DNA from: an uncultured Bacilli bacterium
Lineage (GTDB): Bacteria > Bacillota_I > Bacilli_A > RF39 > UBA660
DNA length: 7,722 bases
Assembly (NCBI GenBank): GCA_934096275.1
Contig: CAKOLK010000017.1
Span: 1-7,722 of the forward strand
Direction: 5' to 3'
The notes beneath the pieces are model-generated. The model did not search any database, was not told where the DNA came from, and saw only the letters and a program-made list of their open reading frames with translations. Below are positions 1 to 5,646 of this stretch, piece after piece (the first letter of the stretch is position 1; each line of letters starts with the position of its first letter). The position numbers and the translations under genes are program-made.

Positions 1-70
1 CATATTCATTATACAATATTTTTTTTAAAATTAAAAGACTATTAACAAAAAATTATTTGTCAACAGTCTG

Positions 71-110
71 AAAGATATCAACTACTACAATTGATATCTT
101 TATTTTTTAT
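71..110 (+). terminator. Rho-independent terminator of an upstream plus-strand gene
   Basis: A perfect 11-bp inverted repeat (arms 71-81 and 91-101, 9-base loop) is followed on the plus strand by a T-rich tail at 102-110. On the minus strand the hairpin is followed by a mixed sequence without a T tract. It therefore best terminates plus-strand transcription entering from the left edge. It may also weakly end the minus-strand aminopeptidase transcript, whose stop codon is 26 bases to the right of the right arm. Confidence 0.75.
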
Positions 111-126
111 CTATTAGTATTTTACA

Positions 127-1227
127 CTAATTTAAATGTTTTAGGCTATCTATTACAAAGACTCCATTTTCTCTTATTAAAACATCATCAAAGTAAATGT
201 TTCCACCACCAAAGTCTTCTCTTTGAATTAGAACCATATCCCAGTGAATGGCGGAGTCATTACCATTGTAACTATCTTTATAAGCTTTACCTGGAGTAAA
301 ATGAATACTTCCTTTTATTTTTTCATCGAATAGAATATCTCCCATTGGATAAAGTATTTTTTTGTTTAGTCCAATTGAGAATTCTCCGACGTATCTAGCA
401 CCTTCATCTGTATCGAAGATTTTATTTAATTTTTCGTTTTTTGTTTCATCATCGCAATATGCTTTAATAATTTTTCCATCTTTAAACTCTAAAGTAACAC
501 CATTATAAATATCTCCTTGATATGGACTTGGAGTATTATACTTTATAATACCATTTACACTATCTTTAATTGGTGCAGTATAACATTCTCCATCTGGAAT
601 ATTTGCTTCACCACAACAAGGTATAATGGGCATACCAAGTATAGAGAATGTTATATCAGTAGATTCTCCAGTTAGTCTTACTTTATTAGTTTTTTCCATT
701 AACTCTTTTAAAGGCTTTATATCTTTTACCATTTGCATATAATCTTCACACATTGCATTCATACTAAAATTATAAAACTCATCATAACTCATTTTTGCTT
801 TATAAGCATCTACTCTACTTGGATATTGAAGTAAAACCCATCTTCTTTCATCTATCATAATATTGTGAACATTTTCTAATTTTTTACTTACTTTTTTTCT
901 CATTTCACTGTCTACAAAATTATCTTCATAATCATTTTGATTACAATATATTCTAATGAAACAGTCATAATTATCTACTTCAAACTTATCACTTTTTTCA
1001 AGTAGATCTAATTTAGAGTCTAATGTTTTATTAATAATCATTGCATTAATAAAAGGATCAAATATTTTTACTGAAACGTTTCCTTTATGTTCTTGTATTT
1101 TTTTTATTATTTCTTTTACTAATGGTAATGGTTCCATTGTTTCAACTGATATTAAAACATTATCATTTTCTTTTACTTTTACTGAATGTTCCACAATAGT
1201 AGTAGCTAAAATATCTAAATAATTCAT
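127..1227 (-). CDS. M29-family metallo-aminopeptidase (AmpS/PepS/aminopeptidase T type)
   Basis: This 366-residue cytoplasmic peptidase should release N-terminal amino acids from peptides using a two-metal site, as M29 enzymes do. The family's conserved metal-ligand motifs are visible by eye: PDGE (Glu about 214), GEFSIGLN (Glu about 282), SIHFTPG (His about 309) and IHWDM (His about 328, Asp about 330). The length is close to the usual family size of roughly 370-410, and the N-terminal Rossmann-like half is present. A GTG at 1236 could add three residues, but it lies inside the Shine-Dalgarno-like GGGTGAT, so ATG 1227 is preferred. The stop is TAG. It is divergent from the small gene at 1282, with only about 54 bases between them, so the two promoters must overlap. 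Substrate preference cannot be read from sequence. The family call is firm; the exact subgroup is not. Confidence 0.93.
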   Translation of the reverse strand: MNYLDILATTIVEHSVKVKENDNVLISVETMEPLPLVKEIIKKIQEHKGNVSVKIFDPFINAMIINKTLDSKLDLLEKSDKFEVDNYDCFIRIYCNQNDYEDNFVDSEMRKKVSKKLENVHNIMIDERRWVLLQYPSRVDAYKAKMSYDEFYNFSMNAMCEDYMQMVKDIKPLKELMEKTNKVRLTGESTDITFSILGMPIIPCCGEANIPDGECYTAPIKDSVNGIIKYNTPSPYQGDIYNGVTLEFKDGKIIKAYCDDETKNEKLNKIFDTDEGARYVGEFSIGLNKKILYPMGDILFDEKIKGSIHFTPGKAYKDSYNGNDSAIHWDMVLIQREDFGGGNIYFDDVLIRENGVFVIDSLKHLN

Positions 1228-1233
1228 TATAAT

Positions 1234-1262
1234 CACCCTCTTTTATAGTATATCATAAAATA
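1234..1262 (+). promoter_or_regulatory. Possible sigma-K-like promoter for the 81-residue protein
   Basis: CACC at 1234-1237, a 16-base spacer and CATAAAATA at 1254-1262 fit the published B. subtilis sigma-K pattern (mACm, 16-18 bases, CATAnnnTA). The predicted transcript would start near 1269, almost on the ribosome binding site at 1268-1274, leaving a very short leader. AT-rich DNA yields CATA-like motifs often, so this is a candidate only. Confidence 0.35.
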
Positions 1263-1281
1263 TTATGAAAGGAGAAAAAAT

Positions 1282-1527
1282 ATGGATTACTTTACTAATA
1301 TGCCTAATTACTATAATAATATGTACTATCCTAGTAATAATATTAAAAATATAAGGATGCCCTCTCCAGTAGCAGACAGATTTGCACCTGGAGGATTTAT
1401 TTTACCTTTTGCACTTGGTTTTGCAACCGCTCCATTAATACTTCCACCAGCTAGACCAAGACCATATCCTTATCAACAATACCAACCATATCCACCATAT
1501 TATTATAATTATCAAGTCTTTAAATAA
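1282..1527 (+). CDS. Small Tyr/Pro-rich hydrophobic protein, possible spore-coat component
   Basis: I do not recognise a named family for this 81-residue protein. It starts at ATG 1282 behind a strong AAAGGAG at 1268-1274. The N-terminal 25 residues are rich in Asn, Tyr and Met. Residues about 33-56 form a Gly/Ala/Leu/Pro hydrophobic stretch containing FILPFALGFATAPLI. The last 25 residues are a Pro/Tyr/Gln tail with repeated YP and PY pairs. There is no Cys and no clear cleavable signal peptide. Small Tyr-rich, low-complexity proteins of this kind are common among Firmicute spore coat and surface proteins. That resemblance, the CotY/CotZ-like genes 1.8 kb away and a sigma-K-like element upstream suggest a coat role, but this is inference. 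A membrane-associated small protein is an alternative. Confidence 0.65.
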   Translation: MDYFTNMPNYYNNMYYPSNNIKNIRMPSPVADRFAPGGFILPFALGFATAPLILPPARPRPYPYQQYQPYPPYYYNYQVFK

Positions 1528-1555
1528 AAATAGAATCACTTTTCTATTTTTATTT
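1522..1555. terminator. Bidirectional terminator containing two stop codons
   Basis: A perfect 14-bp A/T-rich inverted repeat (arms 1522-1535 and 1542-1555, loop 1536-1541) lies between two convergent genes. It includes the TAA of the 81-residue protein (1525-1527) and the TAA of the kinase (1550-1552). T runs occur on both sides, so it can serve both transcripts. Confidence 0.75.
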
Positions 1556-2761
1556 TGGTAATTTAATCATAACAGTAGTACCTTCTCCTAGAACGGATGA
1601 GTATTTCATTTGTCCATCATGTAGTTTAACTATTTCCATAGAAAGTGCTACTCCAATTCCACATCCTTTATCTTTTGATGAGTAAAATAATTCACCTAGT
1701 TTTTTTAAGTCATTTGGTTCTATTCCTTTACCATTATCACTAATAAATAGATTTACATATTTTCTTCCAGGTTTTAGGAGTATGTTTATTACACCTTTTT
1801 TATTCATTGCTTCACTAGAGTTTTTAATTACATTAATTAAGACTTGTTTTAATCTATTATAATCACCATTCATTAATACTTCATCTGGTCCATTGTATAG
1901 GACTTCAATGTTATTATCATCTAAGATTAGTTTAACTGATGATATTACATCTTCGATTAAGTAAGACATATCCATTATATCTTTATTAATATTAATTTTA
2001 GTATATCTACTAAAATTATCCATTATATCTAAAGTTCTATTTATTTCACTTGTTATAATATCTATATATTTTTTACTTTTGTTATAATCATCTAAGTCTA
2101 TCATAGATAAATATCCTTTACATACCGCAAGTGGATTTTTTACTTCATGAGTTATTTTAAATAAAGATGTTTTAAGTATTTTTTCTTTTTCTAATTCTTG
2201 CAAAACATTATTATATTTAACTATATCCTCACCCTTTTCTATTGAAAATATTATTACTCTTGTAACTAAATAAAATATTATCAAATTACAAAATTGATAA
2301 AAGAATAAGTGTAAAGTAGCATTACCATCTTTTACAAATAATATTGTTAAAATTACTCCTTTTATAAATATAAAAGTATTAATAATGAATTCAAAACTTT
2401 TATTTCTTGTTTTTAAAATATGAAATATTAAAAAATAAAGTGTGTATTCAATTAAAAGAAAATAAAGTGAAAAAGAAAATAAGTAATAGTAAAAAAATAT
2501 TACAAAAGCTTCCGCTAATAAAGTACTATATTTTTTTCTATATACTATTAGTATAATTAAAGGAATATTTATAAAAAACATATTTTTTAATCCTTCGATT
2601 ATTAAACTATATCTAAATACTAAGTACATAGCAGTAAAACATGCAAGTGGTATCAAAAGATCAAATGAAGCATTTTTTCTTTTTAACATTACTATTAAGT
2701 AAAAGCATATTGGTAAAACTATAAGAATAGAGTTTAACATTAGACTATCAAAAAACGACAT
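1550..2761 (-). CDS. Orphan membrane sensor histidine kinase, probable sporulation (Spo0A phosphorelay) kinase
   Basis: The 403-residue protein autophosphorylates a His and should pass phosphate to a response regulator or phosphorelay protein. The first about 180 residues form about six hydrophobic segments with no large extracytoplasmic sensor domain. The HisKA-type H box KITHEVKNPLAVCKGYL puts the phospho-accepting His at about 205. The HATPase domain shows the N box (VLINVIKNSSEAM), G1 (DNGKGI, about 342-347) and G2 (GCGIGVALS, about 366-374), so all catalytic motifs are intact. ATG 2761 is chosen because GGGTGAT at 2766-2772 precedes it at good spacing; the GTG at 2770 lies inside that site. 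No response regulator adjoins it, as is usual for Kin-type sporulation kinases. Two Spo0A boxes upstream and nearby coat genes support the role. A general stress or envelope sensor is the alternative. Confidence 0.88.
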   Translation of the reverse strand: MSFFDSLMLNSILIVLPICFYLIVMLKRKNASFDLLIPLACFTAMYLVFRYSLIIEGLKNMFFINIPLIILIVYRKKYSTLLAEAFVIFFYYYLFSFSLYFLLIEYTLYFLIFHILKTRNKSFEFIINTFIFIKGVILTILFVKDGNATLHLFFYQFCNLIIFYLVTRVIIFSIEKGEDIVKYNNVLQELEKEKILKTSLFKITHEVKNPLAVCKGYLSMIDLDDYNKSKKYIDIITSEINRTLDIMDNFSRYTKININKDIMDMSYLIEDVISSVKLILDDNNIEVLYNGPDEVLMNGDYNRLKQVLINVIKNSSEAMNKKGVINILLKPGRKYVNLFISDNGKGIEPNDLKKLGELFYSSKDKGCGIGVALSMEIVKLHDGQMKYSSVLGEGTTVMIKLPK

Positions 2762-2778
2762 ATTTATCACCCATATTT

Positions 2779-2812
2779 ATCATACAAGTTTTATATGTCG
2801 AATTTTGTCGAA
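2779..2812 (-). promoter_or_regulatory. Tandem Spo0A boxes and candidate promoter of the kinase gene
   Basis: Two perfect matches to the 0A box TGTCGAA lie at 2796-2802 and 2806-2812 on the plus strand, reading TTCGACA toward the kinase. They are spaced exactly 10 bp, so they face the same side of the helix. A -10-like TATGAT lies at 2779-2784. The upstream box sits where a -35 element would be, but with about 21 bp to the -10. Wide -35/-10 spacing with overlapping 0A boxes is known from Spo0A-activated promoters such as B. subtilis spoIIG. The predicted start near 2772 leaves a very short leader. The boxes are well supported; the exact promoter is inferred. Confidence 0.65.
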
Positions 2813-2818
2813 TTTTGT

Positions 2819-3130
2819 CTATTTCATATCTTCAATGTATTTTTTTAATTGTTTTGAGTTAGGACCTAGTATTATTTTTAATTGATTTTCTAATTCTACT
2901 ATTCCTTTAGCACCAAGTGCTATAATTGCATCCTTATTAACAATTGTCATATCTTTTAGACTAACAATAAATCTAGATAGATGGATCTCGGAATCAATTA
3001 TATTTTCTTTTCCTCCAAGGTATTCTACTAGTTTGTTCATATCTAGTTTTACATCTTTTCTATTAATTTTTAATACCGCTAATAAAAGTATTAAAAATAC
3101 TACTAGTATTATTATATATTGATATGTCAT
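2819..3130 (-). CDS. Membrane-anchored single-domain PTS EIIB-like protein lacking the phospho-cysteine
   Basis: The 103-residue product has one N-terminal membrane segment (about 4-21) followed by a domain that aligns by eye with the glucose-type PTS EIIB fold. Matching stretches are LVEYLGGKENI (34-44), SRFIVSLKD (52-60), ALGAKGIVEL and the closing LKIILG. In sugar-transporting EIIB proteins the motif CATRLR carries the phosphorylated Cys. Here the same place reads HLSRFI, with His50 at the Cys position. There is no EIIC or EIIA nearby. It therefore probably does not act as a classic sugar phosphotransferase and may be a sensory or scaffold protein; that role is inferred. The start has AGGTGAT at 3136-3142, five bases upstream. 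It precedes the kinase on the same strand with a 57-base gap, so the two may be partly co-transcribed. Confidence 0.75.
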   Translation of the reverse strand: MTYQYIIILVVFLILLLAVLKINRKDVKLDMNKLVEYLGGKENIIDSEIHLSRFIVSLKDMTIVNKDAIIALGAKGIVELENQLKIILGPNSKQLKKYIEDMK

Positions 3131-3148
3131 TTTTTATCACCTAGTATA

Positions 3149-3154
3149 ATTATA
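3149..3154 (-). promoter_or_regulatory. Candidate -10 element for the EIIB-like gene
   Basis: A perfect TATAAT on the minus strand lies about 19 bases before the start codon. No convincing -35 is seen 16-18 bases upstream, so activity is uncertain. Confidence 0.35.
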
Positions 3155-3186
3155 AACTATTTTTTGGAAAAATAAAACATTTTTTT

Positions 3187-3195
3187 CATACAATA
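3187..3195 (+). promoter_or_regulatory. Candidate sigma-E/sigma-K -10 element for the coat gene pair
   Basis: CATACAAT exactly matches the B. subtilis sigma-E -10 consensus CATACAnT, and with the next base it also matches the sigma-K form CATAnnnTA. No good -35 of either class is visible at the expected distance. It lies about 80 bases upstream of the first CotY/CotZ-like gene. Mother-cell sigma control is expected for such genes, but the site itself is a guess. Confidence 0.35.
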
Positions 3196-3204
3196 TTATT
3201 AATA

Positions 3205-3221
3205 GGTGTTTTAAACACACC
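3205..3221. repeat. Palindrome in the leader of the coat gene pair
   Basis: GTGTTTTAAACAC (3206-3218) is a perfect dyad around the central T at 3212. It lies about 55 bases before the first coat gene and just after the candidate start site, where an operator or leader hairpin could act. Its core GTTTTAAAC recurs in a second palindrome at 7497-7513. Confidence 0.4.
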
Positions 3222-3274
3222 ATTTATAATAAAAAGAATATCTTATATTAGAAACTAATAAAGGGGTGGATTAT

Positions 3275-3679
3275 ATGAATAATAATGAATGTTGCATAGC
3301 AGACATTTTAGAAGTTATAAATGTTTTACAATGTCAAGCAGAAAAAATTGATGATATTCCAAATACATGCGATAGACCATTTTTAGGTTCAATTTCATCA
3401 AATGGAAGTTTTGTATTTAACACAAGACCAATTACACTTTATAATAGTAATAATACATTAATAACAATGCCATATACATTAAATGGCAATAATGGTACAA
3501 GTTCTGTTTTTAGAGTTGAAAAAGTAAATGGTTGTTGTGCTACTTGCAGAGTTTTAGCACCAAATCCTGATACTGAATCAGTATTTGATTATGTAGCAAC
3601 TGATAATTTCTTTACAATAAATTGTAAATGTACATGTGCTTTAGCATGTTTACCAGATACATTTATTGACTGTATTTAA
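3275..3679 (+). CDS. CotY/CotZ/ExsY-family Cys-rich spore outer-layer protein (copy 1)
   Basis: This 134-residue protein belongs to the family that self-assembles into the crystalline crust or exosporium layer of spores and is cross-linked through Cys. Family landmarks in order are CDRPFLG (about 32-38), NTRPITLY (about 49-56), VFRVEKVNGCCATCRVL (about 78-94) and a Cys-rich end with ALACLPDTFIDCI. These match the spacing of B. cereus ExsY (PFLG, NTRPF-LY, FRVESV, CLRD). It has 12 Cys. The frame is open back to a GTG at 3266, but AAAGGGGTGG covers that codon and is the ribosome binding site, so ATG 3275 is the start. The second paralogue begins 13 bases after its stop, indicating an operon. 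Adhesion or other structural roles are less likely. Confidence 0.87.
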   Translation: MNNNECCIADILEVINVLQCQAEKIDDIPNTCDRPFLGSISSNGSFVFNTRPITLYNSNNTLITMPYTLNGNNGTSSVFRVEKVNGCCATCRVLAPNPDTESVFDYVATDNFFTINCKCTCALACLPDTFIDCI

Positions 3680-3686
3680 AGGAGGG
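3678..3686 (+). promoter_or_regulatory. Ribosome binding site overlapping the first coat gene's stop
   Basis: AAAGGAGGG begins inside the TAA of copy 1 and sits about six bases before ATG 3693. It is close to the full anti-Shine-Dalgarno match. It decides the start of copy 2 against a TTG at 3666 and suggests translational coupling. Confidence 0.8.
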
Positions 3687-3692
3687 ATAAAA

Positions 3693-4100
3693 ATGTGTAA
3701 TGAAAATAATTGCAATTGTTTTGATGATATATTAAATACAATAATAAAATTACAAAAACAAGGACAATGTAGTGATGTATGTGATGCTACTTGTGATAGA
3801 CCATTCTTAGGTACTAGTCCAGTTATATGTCAATATAACACAAGACCTATATCACTTTATACTTGTCCAAATGGAGCAGCATGGACAATGCCATATACAT
3901 TAAATGGTACAACTGGTTCAAGTACAGTATTTAGAGCAGAAACACTTGATGGATGTTGTCTTACTTGTAGAGTCTTAGCACCAAATCCTGATACTACCTC
4001 AGCAAATCCATATGTCTCTACAAATAATTTCTTTACAATTAATCTAAATTGTGTTGGATCACTTAGATGTTTAGATGACACTTATATTGCATGTATTTAA
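3693..4100 (+). CDS. CotY/CotZ/ExsY-family Cys-rich spore outer-layer protein (copy 2)
   Basis: This is a 135-residue paralogue of the preceding gene, about 60% identical by eye over the C-terminal 100 residues. The blocks CDRPFLG, NTRPISLY, TMPYTLNG, GCCLTCRVLAPNPDT and NFFTIN are conserved. The N-terminal 30 residues have diverged and are richer in Cys (MCNENNCNC, then QCSDVCDATC), giving 14 Cys in total. The middle loop also differs. Tandem paralogues of this family (cotY/cotZ, exsY/cotY) co-assemble into one lattice in Bacillus, and the same is likely here. The stop TAA at 4098-4100 touches the left arm of the terminator. Confidence 0.87.
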   Translation: MCNENNCNCFDDILNTIIKLQKQGQCSDVCDATCDRPFLGTSPVICQYNTRPISLYTCPNGAAWTMPYTLNGTTGSSTVFRAETLDGCCLTCRVLAPNPDTTSANPYVSTNNFFTINLNCVGSLRCLDDTYIACI

Positions 4101-4129
4101 AAAAGCCTCAGAGAAATCTGAAGCTTTTT
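4100..4129. terminator. Bidirectional terminator between the coat pair and the SipW-type surface gene
   Basis: A 13-bp stem (4100-4112 with 4117-4129) encloses a GAAA loop. The single imperfect pair is C:A on the plus strand but G:U on the minus strand, so both RNAs can fold. The arms end in A5/T5, supplying T tracts in both directions. Confidence 0.85.
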
Positions 4130-4162
4130 ATTTTAATTACAATTCTTATTTTCTACTGCTCA

Positions 4163-4183
4163 CCGCAAGATTTTACCTTGCAG
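4163..4183 (-). repeat. GC-rich hairpin just after the surface-protein stop
   Basis: A stem GCAAG/CTTGC (4177-4181 with 4165-4169) is extended on the minus-strand RNA by U:G and C:G pairs, giving seven pairs and a seven-base loop. It lies in a 45-base island (4154-4198) that is about 49% GC by my count, unlike ordinary intergenic DNA here. No T tract follows, so it is not a typical terminator. It sits where diversity-generating retroelement targets carry a hairpin downstream of the variable repeat. Confidence 0.45.
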
Positions 4184-4198
4184 GCTCGCTCATGTTAC

Positions 4199-5623
4199 TC
4201 AACTGATACTAAGTTGATATGGTTTTTGAGAAGTTCCTTCTCCACCTGAAATCTTTACGTTAGATGATAGATAAAGGACTGGGCGCACGGCATACTCGCT
4301 GATGCTGACGTTGCCGTAGCCATTGACATAGCCACCCGAACTCACATTGAAAGCACTGCTGGAATTGTCTGAATACTGCGGAAGCAACCATGTATATGCA
4401 CTTTTATCTAACCAATTATTTGTTGTTTTGCAACTTGCTGAACCATCATAATCAATTAAGTTACTTGTACATTCTTTTGATGCTGCATATCCATAATCAC
4501 TTGCATACATTATTGATATCTTTTTATTTGCATCATTTTGCATTATAGGATTTGTTCTATAATAATATCCTGTTCTATTTGCATCATTTTTTCTTTCATA
4601 TTGCCACATTATATCTGTTTTTATTTGTGAATTACTATATCCTCCAAGATAATATTTTGCTGTTCCTATCATGTTTTTTGCATCAGTAGTCAGTGTATTA
4701 TAATAATCATTATTTAAATATGTATTTAATGTTCCTGTTACCCAGTTATTTGATTCAGTTTCATTCCATTTCTTATTTCCTATTGAGGTATCCCTTATTA
4801 TCTTAATTCTGTTTTCTACATTACCATTTGTATCCTCAGTTGGCATTATTCCTATTATTCTCCATGCTTCATTATTGAATGTTACATAATTGTTTACGTT
4901 TCCTCCTCGATATCTATATTCAGTTGCAAACTTACTATCTACTTGTAATGTATTATCTACTTCATGAGTTATTGGTTCTAAACCATCTGTTCCAACTTTA
5001 GCTTGTGCAAACTCTGCCGCAGTTAATACTTTAACTGGTGCAACTTCATTATTTACATTTACTCTAAATTTATAAGAATATTTCTTTTCATTAAGTTTAG
5101 TTGTATCTACACTTTCATCTATCCATGCTCTAAGTCTATAACTTGTAATTACTTCTGCTTTATTATTTGAAAATATTTCTTCTTTAGAACTTAAAACTTT
5201 ATTATTTAGTTGATCAATCGTTGTTGGTTCAACCACTACTGTTTCAGTACCACTTTCTACTTTAGTAAGATATACTTTTATTTCACTATCACTTAAAGGG
5301 TTATCTACTGTTAATGGTTCTAGTACTATGTTATAGTTTACTTTTCTTTGTGTATCATCATTTGCTCTAGTCTTTATATAAGAAAGAACTTTAAAATCAA
5401 AGTAATTAGTAAGTACTTTACCTTCACTATCTTTTATAGGAAGTGCATTATCCATTCCTATTTCATTTGATTCAGTATAACTCATCTTCACTTGTCCTGT
5501 AGTTATACTATTATTACCAGTAAGTAGTTCACTATTCCATAATGCATAAGTACCAAATGATATTAATGCAATTAAAAATACTGATACTATTACTAATAAT
5601 ATTTTCTTCTTTTTAGTATCCAT
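4199..5623 (-). CDS. Surface protein: SipW/TasA-like N-terminus plus C-terminal DUF6273/C-lectin-like domain
   Basis: The 474-residue product begins with a lysine-rich stretch and a membrane segment (about 7-27) followed by TYALWNSELLTGNNSITTG. This resembles the SipW-dependent signal peptides of TasA/camelysin-type proteins. Residues about 30-195 are probably a beta-sandwich of that type. After a linker, residues about 236-474 contain YRYRGGNVNNYVTFNNEAWRIIGI in two parts and end with YAVRPVLYLSSNVKISGGEG, the pattern of DUF6273-like domains. A C-type-lectin-like fold is inferred from the closing VRP strand. It has AAAGGAG upstream and a TGA stop. Residues 415-449 come from an abnormally GC-rich segment. 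No SipW peptidase gene or partner is in the window. The role may be an adhesin or variable ligand binder; domain naming is from memory and not searched. Confidence 0.72.
   Translation of the reverse strand: MDTKKKKILLVIVSVFLIALISFGTYALWNSELLTGNNSITTGQVKMSYTESNEIGMDNALPIKDSEGKVLTNYFDFKVLSYIKTRANDDTQRKVNYNIVLEPLTVDNPLSDSEIKVYLTKVESGTETVVVEPTTIDQLNNKVLSSKEEIFSNNKAEVITSYRLRAWIDESVDTTKLNEKKYSYKFRVNVNNEVAPVKVLTAAEFAQAKVGTDGLEPITHEVDNTLQVDSKFATEYRYRGGNVNNYVTFNNEAWRIIGIMPTEDTNGNVENRIKIIRDTSIGNKKWNETESNNWVTGTLNTYLNNDYYNTLTTDAKNMIGTAKYYLGGYSNSQIKTDIMWQYERKNDANRTGYYYRTNPIMQNDANKKISIMYASDYGYAASKECTSNLIDYDGSASCKTTNNWLDKSAYTWLLPQYSDNSSSAFNVSSGGYVNGYGNVSISEYAVRPVLYLSSNVKISGGEGTSQKPYQLSIS
4277..4381 (-). repeat. 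Candidate variable region (DGR-type) in the surface-protein gene
   Basis: These 105 coding bases (residues 415-449) are 57/105 G+C by hand count, against a strongly AT-rich background. Adenine on the coding strand is only 23/105. Codons ending in C dominate, including eight in a row at 4298-4321 encoding GYGNVSIS. Replacement of AAC codons by NNC codons is the mark left by adenine-specific mutagenic retrohoming. The segment is at the extreme C-terminus, as expected of retroelement target proteins. No template repeat or reverse transcriptase is present, so this remains an inference; an acquired cassette or gene conversion could also explain it. Confidence 0.45.
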
Positions 5624-5646
5624 TCTAACACTCCTTTACTATAATA

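Noticed and set aside
2797..2816. Simple 10-bp tandem repeat (two GTCGAATTTT units)
   Set aside because: It is better read as two Spo0A boxes in helical phase than as a microsatellite.
2819..3130. A functional PTS sugar transporter component
   Set aside because: The phospho-cysteine is missing, a membrane anchor is present, and no EIIA, EIIC or sugar genes are nearby.
3857..4081. Minus-strand 74-residue open frame inside the second coat gene
   Set aside because: It is antisense to a well-supported family gene, with no ribosome binding site or recognisable motif.
4140..4400. Insertion sequence or prophage remnant explaining the high GC
   Set aside because: There is no transposase or integrase, no terminal repeats, and the reading frame continues intact through the segment to a normal family ending.
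4199..5623. A complete diversity-generating retroelement within the window
   Set aside because: Only a candidate target is present. No reverse transcriptase frame and no second near-copy of the variable segment were found.
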